In this document: positions 1-8,036 of the stretch, piece by piece | How positions within the stretch are numbered: the first letter of the stretch is position 1 | How the letters are laid out: each line of letters starts with the position of its first letter | Assembly (NCBI RefSeq): GCF_900537075.1 | Contig: NZ_UNRA01000001.1 | Coordinates: 954,191 to 1,018,190, forward strand | Length of the DNA: 64,000 nt | Direction of reading: 5' to 3' | From: Tropicibacter sp. Alg240-R139 | Lineage (GTDB): Bacteria; Pseudomonadota; Alphaproteobacteria; Rhodobacterales; Rhodobacteraceae | Made by a program: the position numbers and the translations under genes | Notes under the pieces: generated by a model | The model's input: only the letters and a program-made list of their open reading frames with translations | The model's database searches: none | Told to the model about the DNA's origin: nothing

Positions 1-1528
1 ACGCGCGACCGGCGGCGCAAATCTCATTGGCCAGCTCGCGAAAGCTCAAGCCCCCCTCGAGCTCGCGGTCATATTTGAGGCCCTTGGCATCGCACCATTC
101 ATGCCAGTCGCGAAGGCCGTCCCAATCAACCTCGGCATCAGCCACGGGAAAGGGGTTTGACGGGCTTTGCAACAGGCCCACAAAGGCGGCGGCCGGGTTG
201 CGCGATGTGCCCTCGCTCCAGGCCGTGCCATCCCACCGCCTGCCGATCCGTTCAGCAATGACGTTCAGGCTGTCCAGCGGCCCGTTGAGCTGGTGAGTAG
301 CGCGAACACGCACGGCGAACAGCGCCAACGGCTGATCCATGTTGATCGGGTATTCCGGCCGGATCGACTGCAGGGCGGCCAGTTGCACAGTGCTGCCCGC
401 TGGCGTGTCCTGCACATCGTCGGACATGCGGGTGATCTCGATCTCCCATTTGCCCCGGCTCGGCATTTGCCAGCGGTGCTGACGGAACATAGAGCTGTTC
501 TCGTTGCCCCAGATGTCCAGCGTGGCCACGTCCTGCCAATCCTGATCGCCCTTCAGGCGTTGACGGATGCGGATGGTGATCTCGCGCCCGACACGGCGTC
601 CTTTGTCGTCATACGCGTGCAGGCCTTGCGGGAACTGCAGGATCACATTGACGTCTTGTGTGTCCGCCGCTGTTTCTCGCACCACAGGGGTTTCCACGTT
701 GGGCCCGGCGATTACTTCACCCGCGTCGTCATATTGGGGCGGGCGCACAAGCTCGGCCCCTTCGCTGTCCTCCAAAACCTGCTGGGGGTAGAGCGTCAAC
801 GGGGCATCGCCTGGATAGCCTTCGCGGATCTCGATCTCGACATCCTTGTATTCGTCGATCGACGTGTTGCCGATCCGAATGTCACTGATCTTGACCGGCC
901 CGACGCCCAGGCAAAACAGCGCCCGGATGAACTGCTGATCCCCGACAATCTCGGAATAGCTGCGCGCGGCAAATGGCGGGGCAACGCGATGCCGGCCAAA
1001 GACCTCGGGCAGTGCCTCATTGGGTCGCGCCGTGTTCTGCCAGCCGGAAATCGAATAGCTGTTCTTCTGCCGTTCCTGTTCCGGTTCCGGCATTGGCACC
1101 AGGGCGTTGACCAGGAGGCTGCCGACAATCGTCAAACCCGCGCGAACCAGGGCCGTGCCGAAGGTAGAAGCCCCAACCCCCAAAGCACCTGCCAACGGAC
1201 CGGTGAGGGCAAAGGCCGCAACGGTCACCACGGCCAGCAGAACCGAGCGCAGCGATTCCTTGCCCGGCACAATGCGAATGACCACCTGCACACCGGGCTT
1301 GGGGCGGGTCATATGCCAATACCGCGCATCGATCGCGGCCGCGCCGATCGGCGTGACCAGGACAACGCGCAGCGCGCCATGATTGGCCCGGCTCATCCCC
1401 GGAAAAGCATGCTCCACCATCTGCGCCAGGCTCAGGCCCTCGGGCACCTCCAATTCTTGCCGCGCCATGCCCGGATCGATGAGCGGGGCCGTCAGGATTG
1501 GGACGGTCTTCTTGGGTGCTTTGCTCAT
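1..1528 (-). CDS. Phage tail tip / host-specificity protein J-like (partial, runs off window)
   Basis: The reverse frame is open from an ATG at 1528 to the window edge, about 509 codons, with no stop. The start overlaps the stop of the upstream NlpC/P60 gene by ATGA. Residues about 75-120 are hydrophobic and Ala/Gly-rich, as in the membrane-like N-terminal part of lambda gpJ/TipJ proteins. Later residues include a VFGRHRVAPPFAARSY stretch and a DIRIGNTSIDEY stretch typical of gpJ-type baseplate-hub proteins, which form the tail tip and contact the host. Being last in the tail module is the expected place for gpJ. The C-terminal receptor-binding part lies outside the window. Family call is by recall of the pattern. 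Confidence 0.8.
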   Translation of the reverse strand, partial: MSKAPKKTVPILTAPLIDPGMARQELEVPEGLSLAQMVEHAFPGMSRANHGALRVVLVTPIGAAAIDARYWHMTRPKPGVQVVIRIVPGKESLRSVLLAVVTVAAFALTGPLAGALGVGASTFGTALVRAGLTIVGSLLVNALVPMPEPEQERQKNSYSISGWQNTARPNEALPEVFGRHRVAPPFAARSYSEIVGDQQFIRALFCLGVGPVKISDIRIGNTSIDEYKDVEIEIREGYPGDAPLTLYPQQVLEDSEGAELVRPPQYDDAGEVIAGPNVETPVVRETAADTQDVNVILQFPQGLHAYDDKGRRVGREITIRIRQRLKGDQDWQDVATLDIWGNENSSMFRQHRWQMPSRGKWEIEITRMSDDVQDTPAGSTVQLAALQSIRPEYPINMDQPLALFAVRVRATHQLNGPLDSLNVIAERIGRRWDGTAWSEGTSRNPAAAFVGLLQSPSNPFPVADAEVDWDGLRDWHEWCDAKGLKYDRELEGGLSFRELANEICAAGRA

Positions 1529-1941
1529 GTCCGCCGCTCCAGATCGCGGTGGCGGTAGGCCCCGCAGAAGCGGGTTTTATGTCGGGGCAAGCTGACATCG
1601 ACATGGCAGGCCTGGCCGCTCTCATCCATATGCAGCATGCGCGGAAAATTGACCGCAAGCCCGACGTGCGAGCGGAACCGCCCACGCCTGAAGAGCAACA
1701 GATCGAAGGGGCGCACGGTCCCGGCCACCGCCCGCCAAGGCCCCCCGTCTTCGATCCGATCGACCAGGGCGGCGACCTCGCTGTGCTCATCGGGCGAGAC
1801 ATAATCGCCATCATAGCTCGGCAGTTTGATCCCCAGCTCTTGGCGATAGACCAGGCGCGTCAGCCCCCAGCAGTCACAGCCGCGCTCTGACGCCCCTTTG
1901 TCGGCCTGGGGAATGCCCACGTATGTGTTTGACCAGCTCAT
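1525..1941 (-). CDS. NlpC/P60-family tail assembly peptidase (gpK-like)
   Basis: 138 residues. A Cys-containing DCWGL motif near residue 24 and a downstream RSHVGLAV histidine motif match the Cys/His catalytic pair of NlpC/P60 cell-wall peptidases. In lambda-like phages this protein takes part in tail-tip assembly and may cut peptidoglycan locally during DNA entry. Both ends overlap the neighbours by ATGA, so translation is probably coupled from the DUF1833-like gene through to the J-like gene. The order tape measure, minor tail, gpL-like, gpK-like, gpJ-like is that of a siphophage tail module. Confidence 0.85.
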   Translation of the reverse strand: MSWSNTYVGIPQADKGASERGCDCWGLTRLVYRQELGIKLPSYDGDYVSPDEHSEVAALVDRIEDGGPWRAVAGTVRPFDLLLFRRGRFRSHVGLAVNFPRMLHMDESGQACHVDVSLPRHKTRFCGAYRHRDLERRT

Positions 1942-2462
1942 GAGAACAGCCCCGGAAAACGGTGTTTGGTGAACCGAAACTGCGGGATCGTCTCTTCCTC
2001 GATCATGGCCCGCGAGATCTGGATGCGAACTTCACCGGCATCACCGTCCGCGCTCATCATCCGCAGATCGCGGTATTCGACCTCGGCCAGATCCGGGCTG
2101 GAGGCCAGGACCACGGCCATATGCACCACGGGCCGATCGGTGAAGCTGCGCAGCTGCTCGGCGATCCGGTTGTCCACGTTCGACAGAACAATCGACCCGG
2201 CCGCGGGCGCGTCTTCCAGATCCGAGGGCACCTCGGCCGAGGCCAGGACAAACAGATACGGCTCGACCTGAGGGTCTGCTCCAAAGAGCCGCGAGCGGGT
2301 GGCGTACATCATCGGCGCGTCCGAGATCCGCTCGGTCGGATCGGTGGACAGGCGCACCGGCGTCTCGAGCGAGGGGTGTTCGATCGAGAACAGCGCCACC
2401 TCGACCTCGCCGCTATGGATGTCCTGGCTCGCGTTCCGGGCGTTCAGGGACACACGTCTCAT
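1938..2462 (-). CDS. Phage tail protein, DUF1833-like (gpL position)
   Basis: 174 residues. The N-terminal half has a VALFSIEHPSLETPVRLSTD stretch and a VLSNVDNRIAEQLRSF stretch, resembling the DUF1833 family of phage tail-tip proteins as I recall it. It sits where lambda gpL would be, between a minor tail protein and the NlpC/P60 peptidase, with 4-base overlaps on both sides. A structural role in the tail tip is inferred from position; no catalytic motif is visible. Confidence 0.75.
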   Translation of the reverse strand: MRRVSLNARNASQDIHSGEVEVALFSIEHPSLETPVRLSTDPTERISDAPMMYATRSRLFGADPQVEPYLFVLASAEVPSDLEDAPAAGSIVLSNVDNRIAEQLRSFTDRPVVHMAVVLASSPDLAEVEYRDLRMMSADGDAGEVRIQISRAMIEEETIPQFRFTKHRFPGLFS

Positions 2463-2881
2463 GGCATCACCGAAACACTAAAGCTGATTTCAAAGCGGAC
2501 ACCCCGAATGCGCTCACGCGGCATCTCGTCGCCAAACAGGCAGAGCCAGCGGGCCGACAGTTCGATCGGAGTGCCGTCCTCCGTCAGCAGCGGTGCGTTC
2601 GCGTCATCCAGGAACGCCCAGCCTTCGGTTGTTGGATCGGGCATGTAGAAGGTGCCGGAGCCATGGCCGGTCATCTCCGTCAGGAAATTGTCAAAGACCG
2701 CCTTTTCCGAGCGCTCAACCTTGATCATCAGCGACACCTGGCGCGCCACATTGGACCAACCGCGCCGATAGCCGGGCAAGCCCTTGTCCGCCTTGCGCTT
2801 GAGGCGCGGGTCCATGTCCTGCGCCTGCCACCCCGATCGGGTGGGGCGCGGCAGTGTCTCTGGCCAAACCGCCGGGCTCAT
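2459..2881 (-). CDS. Phage minor tail protein (gpM-like position)
   Basis: 140 residues with no recognised catalytic motif. The middle contains a GSGTFYMPDP stretch and the end an RFEISFSVSVMP beta-rich tail, in keeping with small tail-tip proteins between the tape measure and the gpL-like protein. It overlaps both neighbours by ATGA. The function is inferred from gene order rather than from sequence. Confidence 0.65.
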   Translation of the reverse strand: MSPAVWPETLPRPTRSGWQAQDMDPRLKRKADKGLPGYRRGWSNVARQVSLMIKVERSEKAVFDNFLTEMTGHGSGTFYMPDPTTEGWAFLDDANAPLLTEDGTPIELSARWLCLFGDEMPRERIRGVRFEISFSVSVMP

Positions 2882-3489
2882 CGTTTCGGCCCCTGTGGTT
2901 TCAGCCCGTATTTCTGCTTCAGCGTCTTGCGGGCACCACCGCCCGGAAGGTCGATGGCTTCAGCAACCTTGGACGACAGGCCAAATACGAATTTCCGCCC
3001 ACCATCAGCCTCACGCTCTTCCCCTTCAAACTTGGTTTGAACGCCCGATGAATAGTCGTTGAAGACGAATGTGTGAGCGCCGCCAGATGCACTACGAAGT
3101 GAGCCAGCGGCGGTACCCGCCACGGAAAGGGGGCCACCATTTGCGAAGCGGGGCAGGGTTCGGTTGCGAACGGCTTCCATGAAGTCGTGCCCATAATAGG
3201 CGACGGAGGCTTCTAGCTGCATGAACTCGCCAGCAGAGCCCCAGAACAGAATATCGTCCTGCTTGGGGCCGCCACGCCCGGCAAGCAGCCCGGCAGCCTG
3301 CCCGCCCATTTGCAGATCACCGCCACCCGCCAGGCAGGGGAGAGCGCTCAATGTCCGCAATGCAGGCAGCGAACGCAGCATGTCGGCACCGCATCGAGCG
3401 ACCGCAATGGGCCGTTCGGGCGGCTTTGCAAAGCCCGCTCTCTGCGCATCGCCACTGCTCAGGCAATGTTTCAAACTCCGTTTGAACAA
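2878..3489 (-). pseudogene. C-terminal remnant of a tail tape-measure protein
   Basis: Open for 203 codons from a TTG at 3489, but only the part from about residue 55 looks like phage protein. It has a Gly-rich run, then a GGPKQDDILFWGSAGEFMQ stretch followed by a YGHDFMEAVRNRTLPRFANGG stretch. That pattern is typical of the C-terminus of lambda-type tape-measure proteins. A real tape measure is usually 600 residues or more, so the bulk is missing. The first ~50 residues are Arg/Pro/Cys-rich and probably out-of-frame or foreign sequence. The remnant marks where the tail module was cut. It may still be translated and coupled to the next gene (ATGA overlap). Confidence 0.7.
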
Positions 3490-3550
3490 ACTCTACGCAG
3501 GGCAGGTGCGACCAAGAGCCTGACCTCCCCAGGTGTGTGGGTCTCTCCGA

Positions 3551-3812
3551 TTAGGTGGCGATAGTGGCGATGGACTTGAAGACAGCGGTCCCTCCCACGC
3601 CGCCCGTGGTGCAGATCCATCCCAAGTCTCCGCCGGGTGTGGGGGTATCGTTCCAGATCACGTCAGCGGCCACTTAGATCACGTCAGAATCGTTCGACAC
3701 GGCGTCTGCCACAGTGTGCGTTAGGTCGCCGAACTGTTTGAAGTTCGAGCAACCCTGCACCCGGCCGTTGATCACTTTGAAATAATGTTCGTAGGATGAG
3801 CCAAGACCACAC
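3551..3812 (-). pseudogene. Degenerate phage/tail-fibre-like fragment with internal stop
   Basis: Reading leftwards, one frame gives about 44 residues including GRVQGCSNFKQFGD, then a TAA. The same frame then continues for about 40 residues, through DVIWNDTPTPGGDLGWICTT to FKSIATIAT and a stop at 3551-3553. The PTPGGDLGWICTTGG pattern resembles C-terminal caps of phage tail-fibre or beta-helix proteins. No start or upstream body is present. Together with the truncated tape measure this marks the eroded edge of a prophage. The exact parent protein is not identified. Confidence 0.5.
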
Positions 3813-3970
3813 TCTCTCTATCAAATCACCCTATTTGAACCCATTGGCATTGACGTCAGACATTCGGTTCTAGGACGAAGGGCAATTTGGACGTCGATGA
3901 CACGAGGCAAAGTGTTTGCCGTTGCTTTGACGCATTGACGCGGGCGGCAGGGGGTGGTCACCCTGCGGGC

Positions 3971-6757
3971 ATGACCACACCGCTGCACATATCCCGGACG
4001 CCCCGACCTTTTGACACTGACCTTGGCAGTGAAACGTTAGACCGTTATCCCGCGCTGTCGCCCGAGCGAGCCGCGTTAATTGCTGGCACGGCAGGTAGCA
4101 GTCCCTATCTGAAGGGCGTGTTGGAGCATGAGTCTGAATGGTTGGCCGAGGCGTTGGATGATCCCGAGGGCGCAGTGGCACGTGTATTTGCTGATTGCCG
4201 AGCGCTGCCCTTTGATCAGCTCAAGCCGGGGCTGCGGCAAGCCAAGAGACGGATTGCGGGGCTGACAGCCTTGGCAGATCTGTCAGGCGGTTGGCAATTG
4301 GAGCAGGTGACGGGCGTGCTCACCGATTTTGGCGCGCTTGCTGCGGATGTGGCGGCCAAGGGCGAAATTGCCAACTTGATCCGCCGAAAGAAGCTGCCGG
4401 GTCAGGTCGAGGATGATGTCGAAACGGCCGGTGGTATGGTCATTCTGGCTATGGGGAAGATGGGCGCGCATGAGCTGAATTACAGTTCCGACATCGACCT
4501 GATCGTGCTCTTTGATGAAACCCGCTATGACCCGGACGATTTCTATGAGGCCCGCCAGGGGATGGTGCGCGCCACGCGAAACTTCTGCGCTACTCTCAGT
4601 GACCGAACGGCGGATGGCTATGTGTTTCGGACTGACTTGCGCCTGCGTCCTGATCCGGCGGTGACGCCTGTTTGCCTCGCGACCGAGGCGGCTGAGAGGT
4701 ATTACGAAAGCCTTGGACGCACTTGGGAGCGAGCTGCTTACATCAAGGCCCGTGCCTGCGCCGGCGATATCGCAGCGGGCGAGCAGTTTCTGCAAACGTT
4801 GACGCCCTTTGTCTGGCGGCGGCATCTGGACTTTGCCGCCATCCAGGACGCCCACGACATGCGTCTGCGCATCCGTGAGAACAAGGGCACTGGTGGGCCG
4901 ATCACGGTGCCCGGCCACGACATGAAGCTGGGTCGTGGCGGTATTCGTGAGATCGAGTTTTTCACACAGACGCGCCAGTTGATTGCAGGCGGTCGGGACC
5001 GTGATCTTCGGGTGAGGGGCACCGTGCCGGGGCTTGCGTCACTGGCGGACAAGGGTTGGATTCCACAGGACGTGGCCGAAAAGCTCGCCGATCACTACCG
5101 AGCACATCGCGATGTCGAGCATCGCATCCAAATGATTCATGACGCCCAAACCCACAGGGTGCCCAAATCCCAGGATGGGATGGAACGTGTGGCCTGTCTG
5201 ATGGATCTGAATTTGGCCGACTTGCAAGCCGAGCTCAAAGAACGCCTGACCGAGGTGCATGACTTGACCGAAGGGTTCTTTGCGCCTGATGCGGCGCCAA
5301 TTCCCGCACCTGAATCCGTGCCGGTGACGTTTGACACCGACGTCATTGCCCGGTGGCCCACCTATCCGGCGCTCCGGTCACAGCGGGGCGCGCAGATTTT
5401 CGAACGTATCAAGCCCGAGTTGCTGTCGCGCTTGTCGCGTACCGCCAAACCTGACGAGGCGCTGATGGCTTTGGACGGGTTTTTGTCGGGGCTGCCTGCC
5501 GGAGTGCAGCTGTTTTCTTTGTTCGAAGCCAATACACAGCTCATTGACCTGTTGGTGGATATTGTCGGCACTTCGCATGCTCTGGCGAGTCATCTGTCGC
5601 GCAATGCGTCCGTGTTTGACGCCGTCATTGGCGGTTCGTTCTTTGACGAGTGGCCAGGACAACAGGCCCTCCAGGCTGAACTCTCCGAGGCTTTGGGGGC
5701 CGAGGGCGACTATGAACGCCAACTCGACATGGCGCGACGCTGGACCAAGGAATGGCATTTCCGCATTGGAGTGCATCACCTGCGCGGATTGATCGACGGG
5801 GCCACGGCTGGACACCAGTATTCCGACCTGGCCAGTGCGGTGATCGCCTCGGTTCTTCCGATCGTCACGGCGCAGTTCGAGGCCAAACATGGGGCTGCAC
5901 CGGGGCGCGGCATGACGGTTTTGGGTATGGGATCGTTGGGGGCTGAACGGCTTAATTCCACCTCTGATCTGGACTTGATTGTGATCTATGACCCGCAAGA
6001 GGTCGAAATGTCAGATGGCAAGCGCCCTTTGTCAACACGACCATACTTTGCGCGTTTTACGCAGGCGTTGATCACGGCGTTGACTGCGCCCATGGCGCAA
6101 GGGCGGCTTTATGAGGTGGACATGCGACTGCGTCCATCGGGCAGCCAAGGGCCGGTTGCCACGAGTTGGAGCAGCTTTGCCAACTATCAGCAGAACGAGG
6201 CGTGGGTTTGGGAACATCTGGCGTTAACCCGAGCGCGCGCCGTAGCGGGCGATCAAACTCTTGGTGAGGATATCGAGGGGTTCCGGCAAGAATTGCTGAA
6301 GCAACCGCGAGACCGTTCAAAGGTATTGACCGAGGTGACCGAGATGCGGGCGCGTCTTGCTGCTGCCAAGCATCCTACAGGCATTTGGGACGCCAAGACC
6401 GGTCCGGGCCGGATGCTGGATATTGAACTGATGGCGCAGACCGGAAGCCTGTTGGCGGGCAATCCTGCGCGCGATGTGCACTCAGGTCTTGATGCGGCGG
6501 TCGCTGTTGAGGTGCTGAATGTCGCGCACGCTCAAACCTTGAAACAAGCCTATGACCTATGCTGGTCAGTGCAAACGGCGGGACGATTGCTGTCGGGGCA
6601 GGGCATCGAAGTCGAAAAGATCGGCGAGGGTGGCGGCGCATTTCTGTGCCGCAGTGCCGGGTTCGAACAGCTTGGGGACCTCGAGGGGGTGTTGACCGAC
6701 GGTTATGCACAGGCGGATGTGGTGATCACTGCAGCATTGGAGAAGGGGCAGAGATGA
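3971..6757 (+). CDS. glnE: Bifunctional glutamine synthetase adenylyltransferase/deadenylyltransferase
   Basis: 928 residues from the ATG at 3971. The frame is open from 3887, but the upstream codons look non-coding. Two nucleotidyltransferase domains are visible: a GMGKMGAHELNYSSDIDLIV motif near residue 160 and a GMGSLGAERLNSTSDLDLIV motif near residue 648. Each has the G-S-x-D-x-D metal-binding pattern. The N-terminal copy normally removes AMP from glutamine synthetase and the C-terminal copy adds it, under PII control, matching GS activity to nitrogen supply in the cytoplasm. Length is normal. The next small gene overlaps the stop by ATGA. Confidence 0.97.
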   Translation: MTTPLHISRTPRPFDTDLGSETLDRYPALSPERAALIAGTAGSSPYLKGVLEHESEWLAEALDDPEGAVARVFADCRALPFDQLKPGLRQAKRRIAGLTALADLSGGWQLEQVTGVLTDFGALAADVAAKGEIANLIRRKKLPGQVEDDVETAGGMVILAMGKMGAHELNYSSDIDLIVLFDETRYDPDDFYEARQGMVRATRNFCATLSDRTADGYVFRTDLRLRPDPAVTPVCLATEAAERYYESLGRTWERAAYIKARACAGDIAAGEQFLQTLTPFVWRRHLDFAAIQDAHDMRLRIRENKGTGGPITVPGHDMKLGRGGIREIEFFTQTRQLIAGGRDRDLRVRGTVPGLASLADKGWIPQDVAEKLADHYRAHRDVEHRIQMIHDAQTHRVPKSQDGMERVACLMDLNLADLQAELKERLTEVHDLTEGFFAPDAAPIPAPESVPVTFDTDVIARWPTYPALRSQRGAQIFERIKPELLSRLSRTAKPDEALMALDGFLSGLPAGVQLFSLFEANTQLIDLLVDIVGTSHALASHLSRNASVFDAVIGGSFFDEWPGQQALQAELSEALGAEGDYERQLDMARRWTKEWHFRIGVHHLRGLIDGATAGHQYSDLASAVIASVLPIVTAQFEAKHGAAPGRGMTVLGMGSLGAERLNSTSDLDLIVIYDPQEVEMSDGKRPLSTRPYFARFTQALITALTAPMAQGRLYEVDMRLRPSGSQGPVATSWSSFANYQQNEAWVWEHLALTRARAVAGDQTLGEDIEGFRQELLKQPRDRSKVLTEVTEMRARLAAAKHPTGIWDAKTGPGRMLDIELMAQTGSLLAGNPARDVHSGLDAAVAVEVLNVAHAQTLKQAYDLCWSVQTAGRLLSGQGIEVEKIGEGGGAFLCRSAGFEQLGDLEGVLTDGYAQADVVITAALEKGQR

Positions 6758-7035
6758 TGGGTGAACGGGACATGTTGGACCCCAAGGGGCTGATCCGCGA
6801 ATCCTATCGGATCGAGGGTATCGTGGCATCGCAATGCCGCAGCATCTTTTTGGACTGGGCGCTGAGCCTGCCGGACGGTCAGGATTCGCGTGATGCGATC
6901 ACTGCGCTATTGGACCGTTATGCGGACCAGCCTGATGACCATCCGATGACTGTCGTTCTGCGTCAGGGGTTGGCTGAAATGAAATCTCCAAAGCGTCGAG
7001 GGGGCTGGCGCTCAAGACCTAGGAGCCAGGTTTGA
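6754..7035 (+). CDS. Small conserved-looking hypothetical protein downstream of glnE
   Basis: 93 residues from the ATG at 6754, which overlaps the glnE stop (ATGA) and has AAGGGG a few bases upstream. The sequence includes an RESYRIEGIVASQCRSIFLDW stretch and ends in a basic tail. I do not recognise a named domain. The overlap and the ribosome-binding site argue for a real gene co-translated with glnE. A role in nitrogen control would be guesswork. Confidence 0.7.
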   Translation: MMGERDMLDPKGLIRESYRIEGIVASQCRSIFLDWALSLPDGQDSRDAITALLDRYADQPDDHPMTVVLRQGLAEMKSPKRRGGWRSRPRSQV

Positions 7036-7200
7036 GCGAATTTCTGGCGTTCGAAACAATCACCAAGTCAGCCTGAAATTGTCTCATAATCTCTAAATCG
7101 GTCAGAAATTGTCTCAAAGTTGCCTCAATTGGGCAGCAAACCTTGATGCATCAAAGGTGCAAAGAGTCCCATTTGGGGGCTCGTTCTAGGAGAAGAGACA
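7036..7200 (+). promoter_or_regulatory. Regulatory region with paired GAAATTGTCTCA direct repeats
   Basis: The 165-bp gap before the lipoprotein gene contains GAAATTGTCTCA at 7075-7086 and again at 7105-7116, exactly 30 bp apart start to start (about three helical turns). A third, partial TTGCCTCAATTG follows. The stretch is AT-richer than its surroundings. This is the layout of a binding site for a dimeric or cooperatively binding regulator. The regulator is unknown. An AGGAGAAGAGACA Shine-Dalgarno region sits just before the ATG at 7201. Confidence 0.4.
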
Positions 7201-7980
7201 ATGAAATCCATGCGAATGATTATGCTGATGGGTTTGGGGCTGACTGTCTCGGCATGTGCTGCTGTCGACGTGCCGACGCGCAACGCCCCTTACGAGCAAC
7301 TGCCTGATGGTGCCGTGTCGGCCCCCGCAGGTTATGAACTTACCCAAGCAGAACGCCAGCCCATCCCCACAGCCGCTGTAGGGCAGGTGTCCATTCAGGC
7401 ATCGCGCGCCGCGACCACCGACCCTTCGGCAGGCCTTGAAAACGCGCTGACCATCGTGCCGGGCCAAGCTCCGGTTTCGGTGAACTCGGTGACCGTGCTG
7501 GTGCCCCGTGCGCTAAAGGTGTCCGAGGCAAACCGGTATCTGCCGCGCGGTGATATCGTGTGGCGCGAAGATCCCATCGGCGACCGCCATGCTCAGGTGC
7601 AAAAAATCGTGCAGGACGCGATTGTTCGTGGCGTGACCCCTTTGAACGGTCCCGTGTCTGCCGACGTCGTGATCCAGGTGAAACGCTTTCATGCATTGAC
7701 CGAAAAGGCCCGCTACACCACTGGCGGCGTGCATTCGATCACATTTGATCTGGCCTTGAAGAATTCGAACACCGGCGAGCTTCTTGTTCCGGTCCGTGAA
7801 GTGCGCGCTGATCTAGATGGGTTTGGCGGCCAGCAGGCCCTACAAGCCGAGGCCCGCGGTCTGACCCAAAAGGTTCGCATCACCAATCACTTGGCCGAGG
7901 TAATCCGCCAGGAACTGACCAACCCCGAAGGGTACAAGAACGCCTCGCTTGGCTTCTTCCAGGTACTTAACAACATCTGA
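7201..7980 (+). CDS. Putative lipoprotein, possibly DUF6778
   Basis: 259 residues. The N-terminus has a positively charged start, a hydrophobic core and a VSAC lipobox (Cys about residue 19), so it is probably lipid-anchored, most likely at the outer membrane. The mature part contains LVPRALKVSEANRYLPRGDIVW and a DVVIQVKRFHALTEKARYTTGG stretch. I recall this type as a Rhodobacterales family of unknown function (DUF6778), but could not verify it. A strong terminator directly follows, so it is probably a single-gene unit. Confidence 0.75.
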   Translation: MKSMRMIMLMGLGLTVSACAAVDVPTRNAPYEQLPDGAVSAPAGYELTQAERQPIPTAAVGQVSIQASRAATTDPSAGLENALTIVPGQAPVSVNSVTVLVPRALKVSEANRYLPRGDIVWREDPIGDRHAQVQKIVQDAIVRGVTPLNGPVSADVVIQVKRFHALTEKARYTTGGVHSITFDLALKNSNTGELLVPVREVRADLDGFGGQQALQAEARGLTQKVRITNHLAEVIRQELTNPEGYKNASLGFFQVLNNI

Positions 7981-8009
7981 GCCTTTCACAGCCAGTCTAT
8001 TGTTAGTAA

Positions 8010-8036
8010 GAGGGCGCCATGACAGCGCCCTCTTTT
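8010..8036 (+). terminator. Rho-independent terminator containing the next gene's start codon
   Basis: GAGGGCGC (8010-8017) pairs perfectly with GCGCCCTC (8025-8032) around a 7-base loop and is followed by TTTT. It should end the lipoprotein transcript. The loop holds the ATG at 8019, the first possible start of the methyltransferase gene. Confidence 0.8.

Noticed and set aside
167-1558. A 463-residue plus-strand frame over the first 1.4 kb
   Set aside because: It is the mirror of the J-like tail gene, which is open on the minus strand across the same span, coupled to its neighbour and gives recognisable protein. The plus-strand translation is Arg/His/Gln-rich and resembles nothing.
1-3489. 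Gene transfer agent tail cluster, common in Rhodobacteraceae
   Set aside because: The genes match a siphophage order (tape measure, minor tail, DUF1833-like, NlpC/P60, J-like). The GTA set has different tail proteins (TIGR02217 and BR0599-type), which are absent.
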